From Phytophthora quininea (taxonomy: Eukaryota; Oomycota; Peronosporomycetes; Peronosporales; Peronosporaceae), in NCBI GenBank assembly GCA_011947345.1, contig JAAVTG010000172.1, forward strand, positions 1-64,000: DNA of 64,000 bases, in the 5' to 3' direction. A program made the position numbers and the translations under genes. Below, in pieces: positions 23,300-35,805 of the stretch. Every line of letters starts with the position of its first letter. The stretch's first letter is position 1. The notes beneath the pieces were generated by a model, which saw nothing but the letters and a program-made list of their open reading frames with translations, was not told the DNA's origin and did not search any database.

Positions 23300-25330
23300 T
23301 TGCTCCCTAGCATGGAAGCACTGACAACCGTTCGTCGCCTACATGCGGACGGACAACACGATTTATCTGCGATTCTGGCGGCATCGAAAGCTGCCCAACC
23401 GGAAGCTATCCCTGACGCGCCGTTAAGCATCAAGGCCAGAATGTCTTCGTCCCTGTTCGAAATGTCGCGCCCAGCGCTAGTCCTTGGTCTAGCCGCTGTG
23501 AAGAACAATGCTGTTGTCCGCACTGTTATCGACTCGGGCGATATTTTCCACATCCACCACCAGCCTCGCGATATCGTTGTACTCTACTTGCGCGCCGAAA
23601 AGGCCAAGGAGAAGTTGGCTGGACAACGCTGCCAATACCTGGGTCGTGCACTTACGTTCGTCTCCCTCAACCCGTTGTTGGATGAGTTTTACGAAGATGT
23701 GCTGGGTATCAGGAGCGACCAGGTCGCCACCAGTGTCTTCAACGGGTTCCTCGCCAGCGACTGCTAGCCGGTGTATTTCAACTTCACGTATCGGGCTCCG
23801 ACAGGCTCAATTACCTCAGGCATCATCGGATACTACTTCAACTCATCCAAGTGCCCCTAAGAGCTAATGGTGAATGGTCAGGTCTGTGATCAAATTGTAC
23901 TGTGAGATGCCTTGCACTCAGCTCGAGCTCGTGGGGCGCCCTCCGTACAGTATTCTCTCAACCCCTCGAAACCGTCTCTGCATGCGCTGAAATTGGACGA
24001 GATGGTTCTCTTCTCGTCCCCGCGTCTCCTGCGGTCATTAACGGAAGCAAGCGTGGTCGAGAAGGCTCGGTAGAGGCTGCCCCAGAATCACCGCCGATGA
24101 CTTCTACGGACTCCGCGGCGATGGAGGCGGACTCAACTGAGGACACCCATCGCCTCGACTAGCCGCCGATAACTCTACTCTTAATTCAGAATGTCAGAGC
24201 CCCGAGTCCAGCTCGGCGTATAACCCTTCTCCTCTCAAGCGCCTAGCAAAACGGGTTCCTGCCCAAGAAGGGGATGGACCTCGAGCATTCTACTCTCCCA
24301 ATTACTGGGCGGAGCTTGACGCGGTTTCGCTTAACCTGCGAGAACAGTCAATCACTTTTAATGAAGGCGACATCGGTCTCCGGGTAACCGTGTCCGACGT
24401 CTTGATCCCTGATGATATTTGTAGCTCTAATGAGCACGCGAATTTCATGGAGGTACGCCGCCGTCCGGCGGTTTGCTCTGACGAACTGGCATGTATTTCT
24501 AAATAGTTTTTCTTTTTCTAGACGATGATATCGCTTTGCAAGAAGCCGCAGCTTGTTGAAATTTCGAACTCGCCGCTGGTAAACAGGATTTGACGTTGAG
24601 ACGGAAGGAGGCAGTGATCGCTACTAACGACGATCTCGTACGCACTATGAACAGGAACAAGGTCCGTTCGGTAGGAAAAAATTTCCGGTTCATCCGAACG
24701 AAATCGTTAGTGGTCATGATTTTGTCCGTGTCCACATGATATCCCGAGCGATTCACGCCACTTGCGCTAATCTTGCGGAACAATGGCACAAAATATTTAG
24801 CGAATAGTGCCCCGAGTCCAGAGACGCTCTATTTGATCAAGCCGATTGCTGGTTGCTAGACACTAATGAATTTGAGCTGTGCGCGTCCTCAGAACCCTTA
24901 GCGCTCTTTGAGATCCTACTTGTGATGATCTCACCCGGCATCTTTAAGCGTGATTTGTGGCTTCATGTAGCGTGTGGGTTTGACGCCCCATGGATAGAAG
25001 CAAGTCCAGCGCGTTTACTTCACCCGAACTTACTTCTCAGCCTCCTGCGTGGAGGCTTAGGCAAGCGATTGCTCACTGTTATCAAAACGACCGGGTGGGA
25101 CGCTTCTTGCGTGCGAACTCTTCAGACGCTCCAGACTTCTGCTATCTGGATGCCGAAAGGAGACTACTTCCTGACAATTGCGTTCTCGTCACTTGAGCCG
25201 GTATGGGGGGCAGCCTGCTATCATTACTGTCCGCCTAGGTGGAATTACTATGGTCTGGCGTAGATCTGCTGTCTGTCATCATGAATTGACTAAAGAAAAA
25301 TGGCCGGAAACCGCTCGAGCGGGTTGTTTC
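23300..25330 (+). pseudogene. Decayed long coding region of unknown family
   Basis: Overlapping plus-strand frames show protein-like composition: 23300-23767 (155 codons, with RCQYLGRALTFVSLNPLLDE and SGDIFHIHHQPRDIVV), continuing in frame past a TAG into FNFTYRAPTGSITSG and on to about 23.9 kb. A Ser/Glu-rich segment follows at 23902-24162 and another frame at 24853-25263. I do not recognise the family; the layout (acidic linker, multiple fragments in one direction) would fit a retroelement ORF1. Function unknown. Confidence 0.35.
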
Positions 25331-26200
25331 ACAGTACCACGTTGTACCGCTACAAGAGACCAAGTTTCGAAACGCGCACTATTTGTCCAAGTTTAAGTTC
25401 CATATTCTATCTACTTCCCATCACAAGTTATTTCTTACCGTGTAAATCGTCTCGACTATATCTTTCTAGCGGACGAATGGGTCGGTGTCCTATTTGACTC
25501 AACCTAGCACTACCAAGCACCTCACACAGTGGACCATCTAGCTGTACGAGTTTCTCTTGGTGAAATCCGGTGACACCCCGGGTCTGGGTATTGGAGATTG
25601 CGACTAAATACTCTAGACGACGAGTTACTTTAGCAGACGATTACAGCAGGTATACAACAATTGGCTGCAACTATAGAGTCTGCAACTAATCCTGCTCTTG
25701 TGTGGGAAGGCTAAAAATGACGTATTCGATTTCAGCTTCAACTCGCCCAAGCCAACACCACTACACAGACCACAGGACTTTTATCAAACTGTCAACGCGA
25801 AATTATTATGACCAATATTACACTTCTCTATCCCACGAAATTATGCGTATTTTCGTTTTGTCAGATAGATTTTGCAAAATTTGTCATTTGAATAAAAAAG
25901 GTATCTCTGGAATGCTGAATCAGTCGTAAATTGTAAAATAATGTGCGTCGCCAATGAACCCTCAGAATGAGCAAATTAGAGTGGTTTGTGAGAGCGATTT
26001 TTAATAATGAACGAGTTTTTTTCGCCAGATGCCCAATTTTAAGGAATATTACACTTTCGCAACGAGCTTTTTCACTGCCATTCCCACAGACATAGAGGAA
26101 TGGGAATGGAAAAGGCAGGCTCGGTCGCACCTTTCGCAGCCAATCGATATACCTTACAAACCTGTGGAGAGCGAGCGAAGGCTCCATTTCAAGAGTCGCG

Positions 26201-27318
26201 ATGGACACTAAGTTGCTGCTGCTGGCGGCACTGGATAGCGACTTGACCGACGAAGAGATTGTTCTGCTAGCTCTACCTATACAGCCTGAGTGCTCGATAA
26301 CATCGGACATTCGGTTCGATTTACGCTTAGTGTCAGATGCCAACACCGAAATCGAGTTCCGTTTTGATGTCCGTGGCGTACGCAAACTGGTGCGCGTCTT
26401 CATGTTGCTAGAGTACACCATTACACCAGCGTGTGATAAAGCACACAACACAGTGGCGATGTGTATCCTTCTAGCTCGTCTAAGCTACCCAAATCGACAG
26501 TACAACTTGAAACAGCGTTTTAGGAGGGTTTCGTGCGTCATGTCGTGGCTCGTCACTCACACGGGTACGGTATATGTCGCTCTATGCTGAACGTTCTTGT
26601 GCTAACATCACTGCAGTGCGGCATTGTACGATAGGTACGAGGGTATCATCTTCTGCCATAAGTATCTCTGTGCCGAGCGCATTTTGTCGTACCGTGCGGC
26701 GGTCGCTGAGCGAGGTGCTCCAATGACTAACATTTGGGGTTCAGTGATGGCACCAAGGTCGGTGTGTGCCAGCCAAGCCCGAGCCTGGGGAGACGGAGAA
26801 CGTGCAGAAGACCATGTACTCAGTCCATAAACGGTTCCACTATCTAAACTACCAGGCAGTGGTGGTTCCAGACGGCCTCGCCATGCATTTTGGGGGGCCG
26901 ATGGAAGGCTGGCAGCACGACATCACTGTGAAGCGTTCGAGTGGGCTGGGGGCGTACATCAACGAAAACGCAGATGTCTTTGATGGCTACCTGCTTTACG
27001 GCGACCCTGCCTACGGCATACAGCCTTTCTTTGTGTCGGGGCTTAAAGGAGCTAATGTGTCTAGACGACAAAAGCAGTTCAACAAGATGATGAGCTCGGT
27101 ACGAGAGGCAGTAGAATGAAATTTTGGTCTGCTCAAGTCCAAGTTCGCGTTCGTAGACTACAAGAAGGGGATCAAGATCCGTCTCAGCCCTGTAAACAAA
27201 TACGTGTCTGTGAGTATATTGCTGCTGAACTGCCGCTGTTTCTACTATCCTGGCAATCAAATTAGTGATTTGTTTGGCATAGTGCCACCGTCGCTCGATG
27301 GATATGCAGAACTATAAC
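26201..27318 (+). pseudogene. PIF/Harbinger (DDE_Tnp_4) transposase of element A
   Basis: Start ATG at 26201. The first exon carries EFRFDVRGVRKLVRVFML and ILLARLSYPNRQYNLKQRFR, the usual Harbinger N-terminal region, and is followed by a probable 44-bp intron ending CTGCAG at about 26614. Exon 2 has AERGAPMTNIWG. After a frame change near 26750 come the catalytic region MYSVHKRFHYLNYQAVVVPD, GPMEGWQHDITV and LLYGDPAYGIQPF, then SSVREAVE followed by TGA where relatives have TGG (Trp). The open sequence resumes in the same frame (NFGLLKSKFAFVDYKKG). At least one frameshift and one nonsense change make this copy inactive. Confidence 0.75.
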
Positions 27319-27339
27319 ATTAATTCCCATGTTCGTGTT

Positions 27340-27958
27340 TCATTAGTCTGTTAGTCTTGCTTACGAGCACTACACACTTCACCACTGCGTCGACCATTGC
27401 TAGCATGTGCACTCGGTCCGCCTTGCGTTCTCGAGCATTTTCAGCTCGCGCTTCCATTCTGTCCTACAGCTCTTTTTCCTTGAGCGGCAGCAGCGCATCC
27501 TTGAGCTCCGCCTCCTTGCGCTTCTTCTTACTCTGCGACTCCTAGCCCTCGGCGAGCGACTCAAGTGCTAGATGGCGCACAGTAGCTGCGTCTTCCTCTT
27601 TGCGCTGGCGTTTCGTACTGTCTGTCCCCTTGGTGGCGTCGACAGACTCAACATGGTCATCTACAAGCTCGATGAGCTCGTCAAGCAACGTTGCCCCCTC
27701 GGGACCGTCCTCAGAAACGCCGGACGCTGCCTTTCTCTCCTCGTCTTCGCGTCTTCTCACCTTGACAAGCTTGACAAAGCGAGACTGCGCATTTTTCTGC
27801 TGAGCATGGTCCTTGGAAATTCGTCAGTTCGCCGCCACAGCGTCCCAGGAAGCACTATCTTTCCCTCGTGGCTCGAGGGATGGCCGCTCGACCAGCACTT
27901 GCCGGAGCAGCATGATGTCCTCCTCCTCGCTGAAATTGCGACGCTTCTCCTCGCTCAT
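27340..27958 (-). pseudogene. SANT/Myb-like protein of Harbinger element A
   Basis: Minus-strand ATG at 27958 opens SEEKRRNFSEEEDIMLLRQV, then SASWDAVAAN, a SANT/Myb-like fold start. It continues in the same frame across a TGA into DHAQQKNAQSRFVKLVKV, an acidic region, and a charged coiled-coil end (KKKRKEAELKDALLPLKEKE), with two further in-frame stops near 27543 and 27483. It is convergent with the transposase. In known Harbinger elements such proteins help the transposase bind DNA and enter the nucleus; here it is nonsense-broken. Confidence 0.6.
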
Positions 27959-28234
27959 TACAGGCTGCCGAACAGGAAATGCCGTATTCGTGACTCACAT
28001 ACGTCGAACTTTATCGACCATTGGTGGGAGAACTCCCATAGATTTTTTTTCCACAGAAGTTTTATTACAAACACTCAAAACAAAGGCTCCCCTCTGAGTA
28101 TAAATGGTCGATGTGAGGGAATAGCAGTGGGAAAGCTCGTTACGAAGGCTTTCTATTACACCAAACGTTCGGTACGCGTATATAGTATCGTGTTCATTAA
28201 TATTACGTCGTTAGTTTGCGCTACGATCCACTAA

Positions 28235-28961
28235 AACAGACTTCGTACCCCCTCTTGTTTCGAGGTTTTTGCAATTCTTTGAAAATTGCGAAATTTGATG
28301 TTTACGCTTGGTTTACAACTAGAGCTATTATTCCTTGGAAAATTAATTTGTCGATGTCGGTGCCTGCCGAATAAAAGGAGCTAGGGCGAAGCGCTAGTAC
28401 CAGATATGTATGTTTTACACTTAGTATCGCATCTGATATTAGTGGTCAACGTGTTGCCACCCAACGCCTGATTGGGTAAGTGCAAGCGTCGTTTTCTCAG
28501 TCAGCCATTCACCTTCCTGTTGGAAGAAGTACATCAGCCGTACACCCCAACAACAAGTCACAGATGTATCCAGGTGCTATAGGATAGACACTTGGCGATC
28601 GGCGCGCATTGAAGAGTCCCAACGGGAAAAGTGACATAAAGATCATTACTACGAAGATTGAAGTGTGAAAGACACTCCCGACACAAAATAGGTCAGACCA
28701 GATAGAACCATAAATATAAATGCAGTTGTGTAGTCGTATCGATACGTTGTGATCCAATGGTAGACTTCCAAAAATGGCACAAGACAGCACGCACATGACG
28801 CGCACAGATGGTGAAGCAAACCAAACATACATCAGTCACATACCTTGCTCAAACACAGAAGACGTCTGAGCAAACCCCATGTTTGTGAGGTTAAGTGCAA
28901 CACAAACACTTTTTCTCCTCGTCCACATTTTCGCCTTTCCATACCATCGAGAGCAGCTAAC
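28235..28961. other. No gene recognised between Harbinger elements
   Basis: AT-rich sequence with only shadow frames. It probably contains the ends of the two neighbouring Harbinger-type elements, which I could not place exactly. Confidence 0.25.
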
Positions 28962-29815
28962 ATGTCTATCGCCGGTAAGAAAACCAAGGGCAAAAACTTC
29001 AAGACGGCAGAAGTCAAACGTGAGTGCTCATTTAACCCGTGTGATAACTAAAACCTAACTGTTTTGAATTAATGGTATGCCGGAGATCGTCCAAACTCGG
29101 TTGCCATTCGGTGCTGAGCAATGGCAAGCCGTTGCATCCATTTGCAACACACAGCTACCGGCAGGATGGCCAGAACGAGATGGCGACAGCTTAAATCAAA
29201 AGTTTCTGGGTTTGAAAAATAAGCGAAAGCCTACGGACGATCCGGACTGCCCCCAAGAGGTTCGCAATGCAAAGCGAATCTTTAGGATGATCGAGGCAAG
29301 ATGCGCGGTGACACTTTTGAACGATGATGGTTTCGATAGTGGGGAGGCTGAAGAAGAGCTTAGCAGCACGGTTTCCCAGACCGGAGGCGACAACGACGAC
29401 AACTTTTCGCAAGAAGATGTGTTGTCCACATAATCACGCGCTTCAGCAGACACTCCACCATCGTCGCCGGCTACGACACAGCTTGCCGTCACGCCCCATG
29501 TTGGGCTTAGTCCTGTTGAGCTTACTAGGTTTTCCAGCACGGTCGTGACGCCTCCAGTTTTGCTCAGTCAAACCGCTCAAAGGCGTATTCGCCTTGATAA
29601 CGTGCTGGAGTCGTTGATGAACGATGACAGAGACACCAACGCCGATCAAGGTGTGATTGAGTTGACGCTGCTGATGGAGCAAAAGCAAGCGGCTCGAGAG
29701 GGTGAGTATCGCCGGGATCGCGAGGAAAGAGACGCTCTTCGAGAGGAACGCGATTTCGTCTGCAGCTCGCAGATCAGCAGACCGCCAGAGATGCCCAGAA
29801 CCAGCGACTCCTGAT
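28962..29815 (+). pseudogene. SANT/Myb-like (DUF6818-type) accessory protein of Harbinger element B
   Basis: ATG at 28962 gives SIAGKKTKGKNFKTAEVK, followed by a probable short intron. The next exon has LPFGAEQWQAVASICN, FLGLKNKRKPTDDPDCPQ and RNAKRIFRMIEARCAV, the pattern of an oomycete SANT-like family often annotated DUF6818. After a TAA near 29432 the same frame continues (VGLSPVELTRFSSTV ... RIRLDNVLESLMNDDRDTN). A coiled-coil Glu/Arg-rich part follows (EGEYRRDREERDALREERD). It faces the transposase remnant at 29985-31020. One nonsense codon and a frame loss near the end are visible. Confidence 0.5.
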
Positions 29816-29984
29816 GCTTGCGATGGCCAAAGTGTTCGGCGACATGGCGGGAGCAGATCTTTCCGACGATAGCAAAGCCGTTTGAGAGTTGTGGGGGATT
29901 TCGTGCCCATTTTTGGCGAGCTGAGAGCAAGTCTTGCGTAAATACAATATCGTTGTTTTTCTTTCAAGATGCGGTAAGTTTTAC

Positions 29985-31020
29985 TGTTCCGTTACGGCAT
30001 GAACACACTGCGAATTTGGCTAATTCCTGTAGTGCGGACCCGAAAATTGTACAAATGAAAAATGTTAGTAAGCCGGTTTCCGCGTTTCATGGGATCAAAC
30101 GGCAAAGTCAGTAATAGTTGTCTATAGCATTTCGAGGCACAGCCCATGCCCCATTCAGCAGCTTGGCAAACGCTCATAATTGCGTTGCTCATCGCGATTA
30201 ATCCCCGGCGACACTCACGACTCGCTCGCTCTATTTCTCCTTCTTTCAGTGGTGTGATAATTTTTCCTGCCATGGCATCGCTCACCGGAAAACCAGAATC
30301 CGTGGCGCAGCGGCCAGATGCGAAAGTTTTAGTTGTGTCCGTGACGAAGTTGAAGACGACGACTCATTTCGCCGTCGTTCCAGGACCCCAGATGATTGTG
30401 GCGGCCCCATATCAACGTCCCGTCGAATCCGTAGCAGAGCACTCCAGTAACTTTAACTGCGTGCAGCCAATCTGCGTAGAACGTTAGATACTAAACAAAA
30501 CAAAGTACAAGTTCACTTACCGATGAAGTAGGCATTCTGGATATCGCTGGCCGATGGAGACTGAACAGCATATTTTTTCCGTCGGCAACGCAAAAACATC
30601 CGAGGATGAGTGGTTTTTGACCGATACCTTTGACGCCCACGTACGTTGCTGCTCAAATGAAAGCCACTGAATGACAGCAGCACTGTTAGAGTAGATGGTA
30701 GCCCATGGTGAGTTCGAAGGAGTGATCAAAGCATTCGAAGTCAAGTAGTTGCGAACTCGTAGAGTCGTTCGGATACGAATCAGGGCCACAATCTTTCTCG
30801 CGAGACGTTTCCGGTGTCGGCATTGCGTTTGGTGTTGCCGCGTCAAAACTGCTAGACGGGTGGCAGCGTGTTGGGCCATGCAACCAGTGAAGACTGTTAG
30901 CTGTGAGGATAGCCTAAGTTGCAAAATGCACAGCCTGTAGTTGTTTGCGATGATATCGCTATGCCGCTTGCTGTACGATGCCGCTTTGAATGTGCTGTTT
31001 TTGAAGGGGACGTGGAGCAC
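29985..31020 (-). pseudogene. Harbinger-like (DDE_Tnp_4) transposase of element B
   Basis: Read on the minus strand, about 30480-30350 gives VTGVLCYGFDGTLIWGRHNH and WNDGEMSRRLQ, the first catalytic region. About 30290-29992 gives SDAMAGKIITPLKEGEIERA, AAEWGMGCASKCYRQL, LPFDPMKRGNRLTNIF and VRTTGISQIRSVFM, the typical end of this family. An in-frame TAA lies near 30330 and there are frame changes upstream, where 31020-30517 is only partly interpretable. Decayed copy; it pairs convergently with the SANT-like gene. Confidence 0.6.
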
Positions 31021-32150
31021 AAGCCCCGCATATACTCAGCACCAACGTTGGAGCAAAGCCGTCACAAATTACACCTTGTGCTAGTCACAATTCAGCTGTT
31101 GTGGCATTTTTAAAGTCTACCAATTACTTCAGTCCCCAAAATGCCTCCGAAGACAAAGTCGAAGGGATTTATCACCGAGCGCGCAGTCCGGCGTGCAAGA
31201 GAGTGCTATTTACACTCTACTCTTGAACACTTGAAGAAGGAAAACGGGTGCTCCAAGAGCGCCAGAAGAAACGAGTCGTGCAGCGGAAGAAAAACAAAAG
31301 TAGCAGACCAAAGCATAATACTTGCGCAAAAAATGGTGATCCAAACACGGGTTGTTAGTTTGCATCCGGTTTGACACAAATCAGCAGCTTTTGCACTGTC
31401 AAAAATTAGTGACACCATAATTTTCCATCATTGATATGACATATTACCTATTCTGATCCTTTGGGTACATCCATCGCGGCATACGTACCAAGCGGTGACT
31501 CACTTCAAAATCTTCTCGAAGAATTACCATGTTACCAACGAAAGCGGTCCATTTGTCCCTACTATTCATTTATTGGTGAGTAGTCAATTATCACAGCGTG
31601 GTAAATTAAACCATTAACATACACCACATCTCCAGACCGCTGAACGATGACCAGGCCACTAGGATGGTTCAACATTCGCTTGAGCGAATCTGACATATTA
31701 CGAGCTCGAACTGTTCTTGAGTCCTCCACAGTTTTGAAAACGACGCAAATCTTAATACTTTCAGTACGGAAGCCAACTCGCCCAATTACGCTGGATATAC
31801 ACCATAAAATAATATACAAATTTGTATGCTGAAGCTCTATCGCGCAGCATGATTGCTGCGGCACCACCGTCCCGCTGTGCTTATATACGCCGGTATGTAG
31901 GATGTAGCAGACAGCTTAAGCAACATAATGCTACCTAAAAGTTTGACAGACGCTAAGGAGTGTGACGCCATTTCACAAATTCTGAAAATGGCTGCAGTTT
32001 GTATCACGGCGGTACTACTTTCATTATTATCAGTGTCACGACGTCACCACTACACTGTTGCAACCGGAACTTCTAGGTTGATAGTTGTCAATAGAGCACA
32101 CCACAGCAGGCATTTCGTTCGGGTTGTGTAGTTCCTACAGCTCTGAGCTT
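31021..32150. other. No clear gene; short basic frame at 31141
   Basis: A plus-strand ATG at 31141 opens 77 codons of basic sequence (PPKTKSKGFITERAVRRARE) of unknown nature. The rest shows no recognisable coding or RNA signal. Confidence 0.25.
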
Positions 32151-33420
32151 AAGCAATGCTGCCATCGCGGTCGTCTTTCAACCGAATGCGGGATTATATA
32201 AAGACAAACCTCACAAATACGGTACGAAGCTTTTTAGGCTGTCTTGTGCTAAGACTGCATACTTCGTTCGGTACGTGATGCTATGTATAAACTAAAACGT
32301 AGTCATCGGTTTGATAACTATGTATGGTTTACGGACGCAGATGTCAAGTCTGCTGCAGCAATAGGAGATAAATATCACCTCAATCGACACGAAGACTGGG
32401 CCTGCTGCGGTTATTACAAATCTGAAGGCTGTCTTCCCAAATTACGACCGTGAACGAGATGGAATGAGGCACATTGTCATTGATCGATGCTACACCTCCG
32501 TCGTGCTGCTTATCTAGCTACTTATCATGGGCTTTTATTGCGTCGGTACTATTCAGACGGATCGGCTAGGCTACTGCTGCAGCCTGGTCACCAAGAAAAA
32601 GAAGCGGCCTCAATCAATCCATCGAAGTACATTTACGTATGCGCAGTCTACTAAAGTGTCGAGGATGATCACGATACGGTGGTGGGATAGCAGTAGTGTC
32701 TTCTTTCTCCCGACTGGTGGCAGTGTCGCAATTGATCACATGCTACGGCGCGAAGTTGGTGATCGCGTTACTGTTCCATGTCCACGCATCGTCAAAGATT
32801 ACAATCGGTACATTGGTGGCATCGATACGCATGATCAGCTGCGCTCACAACGGTATTAACTTCAAACTGCAGTGAAATTTGGGAATAGCTACAAGTCTCT
32901 TTTTATAGGCCTTCTGGATCTTGCCATTGTTAACGGCTTCATCTTACATCGTGCGTATCATACCAATCGGGGGACACGACCGCTGTCACGTGGTGGATAT
33001 ATTCGTCAGCTGTATCAAGAGCTTTGCGCTCTCAAAGAAACGGAAATGCTCAAAGGAAGTACGTTTCGCCAGAGCCCTGTAACACTGGCCGGGACTAGAG
33101 TCTCTGTAAACTAAGCTACACCTCACAGCCCACTGACGGTCAACGATCGAGGTGATGAATCAACCCAGCTAAAGCGCCGCGCTCGAGCGAGCACATTGTG
33201 TTCGCTCTTGCGGACGGAGGACAAAAAGCGCACTCGGACTACAATATTGTACTGTGATAAGTGCCGAGAGAACACACGCATTCATCTATCCACTGCTCCC
33301 CATCACCAGTCAGGGAGAGCTTATGTCATGTTTTGAAATCTGGTATCGTGAGTGGCGGAACGGCCAACTCAACCCCAGCGCGGCAAACCACTCAATTCGC
33401 TTCCGAAGATCCGACCGACA
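32150..33420 (+). pseudogene. Second piggyBac-type transposase, strongly decayed
   Basis: About 32155-32272 reads AMLPSRSSFNRMRDYIKDKP and HKYGTKLFRLSCAKTAYF, partly frame-shifted, and ends at a probable donor. 32527-32859 reads MGFYCVGTIQTDRLG, VPCPRIVKDYNRYIGG and IDTHDQLRSQRY. 32872-33114 has SYKSLFIGLLDLAIVNGFIL. These are the same motifs in the same order as in the 5.6-9.1 kb gene but at clearly lower identity, so this is an older insertion. No TTAA ends were found. Confidence 0.7.
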
Positions 33421-33869
33421 ACACCATAAAAGCGGCGGAGATCTAGCGATACATCATCAGAGCCAAGACACCGCCATCATCCTCGACAGTCTGTCGCCGA
33501 ACGTACACCAACAAGCACGCCCAAACTTTCAACAACTCCAGCTAGAATAACAACTTCTTCATGCTCATCTCGTGCGAGCTGGACCACATAGATAATAACA
33601 ATGCAAACTACTTCTGCCAGCCGTGTGACGGGACCAAAATTCTGTGCAACGAGATTTGATTAGCTATAAAAAGAATATTTATGTACTCGCTACTGTAGCC
33701 ATGCGTGACACATAAGAATTGGCACAAAATATGCACAATCAATCGGCAAAGTATTCATTGAGCAGTGTGAACAACACAGAGTGTAATGGGGGCCGACAGG
33801 AGCGTACAAGTGAGGACGATACCTATTGCAGAAGTGGAGACAGCCGCGGCAAACACAATCTTAATTAGT

Positions 33870-35475
33870 GTACCTTCATGGACATACCGCCGGACCGACC
33901 ACCCACAGGGGTCTGCCAGAAAACGTGTACAGTGCCGCCATTGCTGCAGCAAAATTCGCGGATGAACGACTTAACACGAACGGACTAAAACGACAATCTT
34001 CAACGATTCGCCGCCTTTTGCCCTCCGAAGGATTCCCCGACCCGTTAAAGGAGCGCTTTGCACAGCTATCAGGAGTCATCGCAGCGTACATGAAGAGCTC
34101 GGGACGACGAATAAAAGCCAGTGGCCTGCTCATAAACTCCGAGACGTGATAAGTTGGCACTACGCAAAACCAGATATGCTTGCCGGAAGACATTCTCATG
34201 ATCGTTGGGTCATCAAAACTGGAGATGGAAAAACTACACCTCGAGGGAATCCGGCACGGGCTGTTGCTATCACCCAGATCCTTGTGGGGCTCAGAGAGGC
34301 AAAAAAAAAAAAAAAACGTGAGAGGGCCCCAAAGCGTGCGTCGCCGATGTCGTTGTCAATGCTATCGAATATGATTGCTTTCCTAGAGTCCGACGCAATG
34401 TTCAACGAGACCATGCGTCTGTGGATTTTGGCAGTCTGCTCCCTTAGATTTTACAGTATGTGTCAAATCAACGAAGTTCCCCTCATGAAAAACGTGATAT
34501 TCAGCTTGATCTTCAACGCAAGTCGCGCATAAACGGAAAAGATATCCGCTCTGGGTCCTTCATGATCCGGGATCGAAAGACCGACCACGATCCGCTTGCG
34601 AGTAGAACGTATTCTCTCCATCGTCTTCCGAATGAAGAGTGGGCTACCGAAGCATTGAACTACGTAGAGAGGTGGTTTACGGCATACATGGAACGTCGGC
34701 AATTACGCTTTCCCGTCGCTATCAAAGACCCCTCGCGGTGGAGCTAATACGAAGAAAGCAATTGCTAATCCACTTGTAGTCGAGACCAGTAAAAACGGAA
34801 GGGTGCCCCAAAATCGACAGGAAATGAAAGTGCTCTCGCCAAAGTTGGGATTATTTAGGGCTCACCAATGTTGGACACGAACTTCACGCAGGTACTGAAT
34901 ATTGTAGCCGAGGCCGTCGGTATCAGCCACAAGCTTGGTGGCGACGAGATTTGGTTCACCTTGCACTGCTTTCAAAGAGGAAGGCGCAGTACCTCTTTAT
35001 GTTTGCACCTGGGGAGCGCTGGTGGTCACTGAAGCTCGTACAGTGGTGGGTCGGGTGGGCACTAAGCGAGAAAGTTGAACCCGTGACTAGTTTTCTACTG
35101 GATGACGTGCTGGATCTTGAGGAATATCAACCCGGGGACTCGCTGGTGCCTGACTCGATCCTGTGGACAACCGCGTCGTTGGAAAGATTAAATGACGTTC
35201 AGCACGCGCGTTTGTTAGATTCTGACGTGGCAAAGATCGTCCATCACTACCATGAACGATAGAAGGCGATTCTACTGGCATTTCGACTGATATTGTAAGC
35301 GAGATGAAGGCGCTTCTTGAAGGTCTACGAGAGACGATGAAGAGTATTGGCAACACTCAAGCATCAATGCAAGATACTGAGCACAGCGAGCAGAGTAATG
35401 ATACAGACACCTCCACGCTAACGTTCGAACTACCCGTCGCAAAATCGTGTCGTGACTACTACGCTCGTCAGTAGT
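33870..35475 (+). pseudogene. Crypton-like tyrosine recombinase, frame-broken
   Basis: Consecutive plus-strand frames cover a recombinase-like protein. 33868-34149 is the helical N-terminal domain. 34146-34532 contains LWILAVCSLRFYSMCQINEV, the box-I Arg region. 34500-34740 contains SRINGKDIRSGSFMIRDRKT and YSLHRLPNEEWATEALNYV. The frame at about 34945-34980 gives HCFQRG, matching the box-II HxxR motif, and 34951-35262 has APGERWWSLKLVQWWVGWA. A coiled-coil tail follows (MKALLEGLRETMKSIGNTQ). At least four frame changes occur, one next to an A15 run at 34301. Cryptons are known from oomycetes; assignment is by motif memory. Confidence 0.58.
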
Positions 35476-35805
35476 AGACACCGAATCCAAGCTAAGCTGT
35501 CATCAGTACCGTGCTGACGTTGACATGCTCTCGCGCGAGCGAAACGTGCATCGCTCCCGCCTTTCTCGTGTGAATATTGTCGCCGAGTTCATCCACGATC
35601 AGTTCAACGACAATGCCGACTTTTTCGAACAAGATTGTTTCAGGAAGCGTCGAGGGAGATTTGAGCGTCAACAGTATTCTAACCACTATTTGCAAACGGA
35701 GAGCGGCTTAGGACTGTCGTCCTCAAGTCCTATCCGTACTATCGTCTACAATTGTACTCCATGATTATGCCTCAGAGGTAGTGAAATGAAGAGAAGCTAC
35801 ATCAT
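35476..35805. other. Gap between Crypton-like and MULE remnants
   Basis: A short plus-strand frame (35525-35764) has ordinary composition, but nothing is recognised. Confidence 0.2.

Larger units (their letters stand above)
26043..28161. mobile_element. Harbinger-type element A with degenerate inverted ends
   Basis: 26061-26085 (AACGAGCTTTTTCACTGCCA and the next bases) is imperfectly inverted at 28117-28141 (GGGAATAGCAGTGGGAAAGC and the next bases). Between them a transposase (plus) and a SANT/Myb-like gene (minus) face each other, the gene pair expected of a two-gene Harbinger element. The outermost bases and target duplication could not be fixed. Confidence 0.5.

Noticed and set aside
29443..29967. 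174-codon minus-strand frame
   Set aside because: Overlaps the SANT-like plus-strand gene, has no recognisable motif and low-complexity composition; a shadow.
34301..34315. A15 tract as a poly(A) tail of a retrotransposon
   Set aside because: It lies inside the Crypton-like coding region, encodes a Lys run in frame, and has no target duplication or retroelement upstream.
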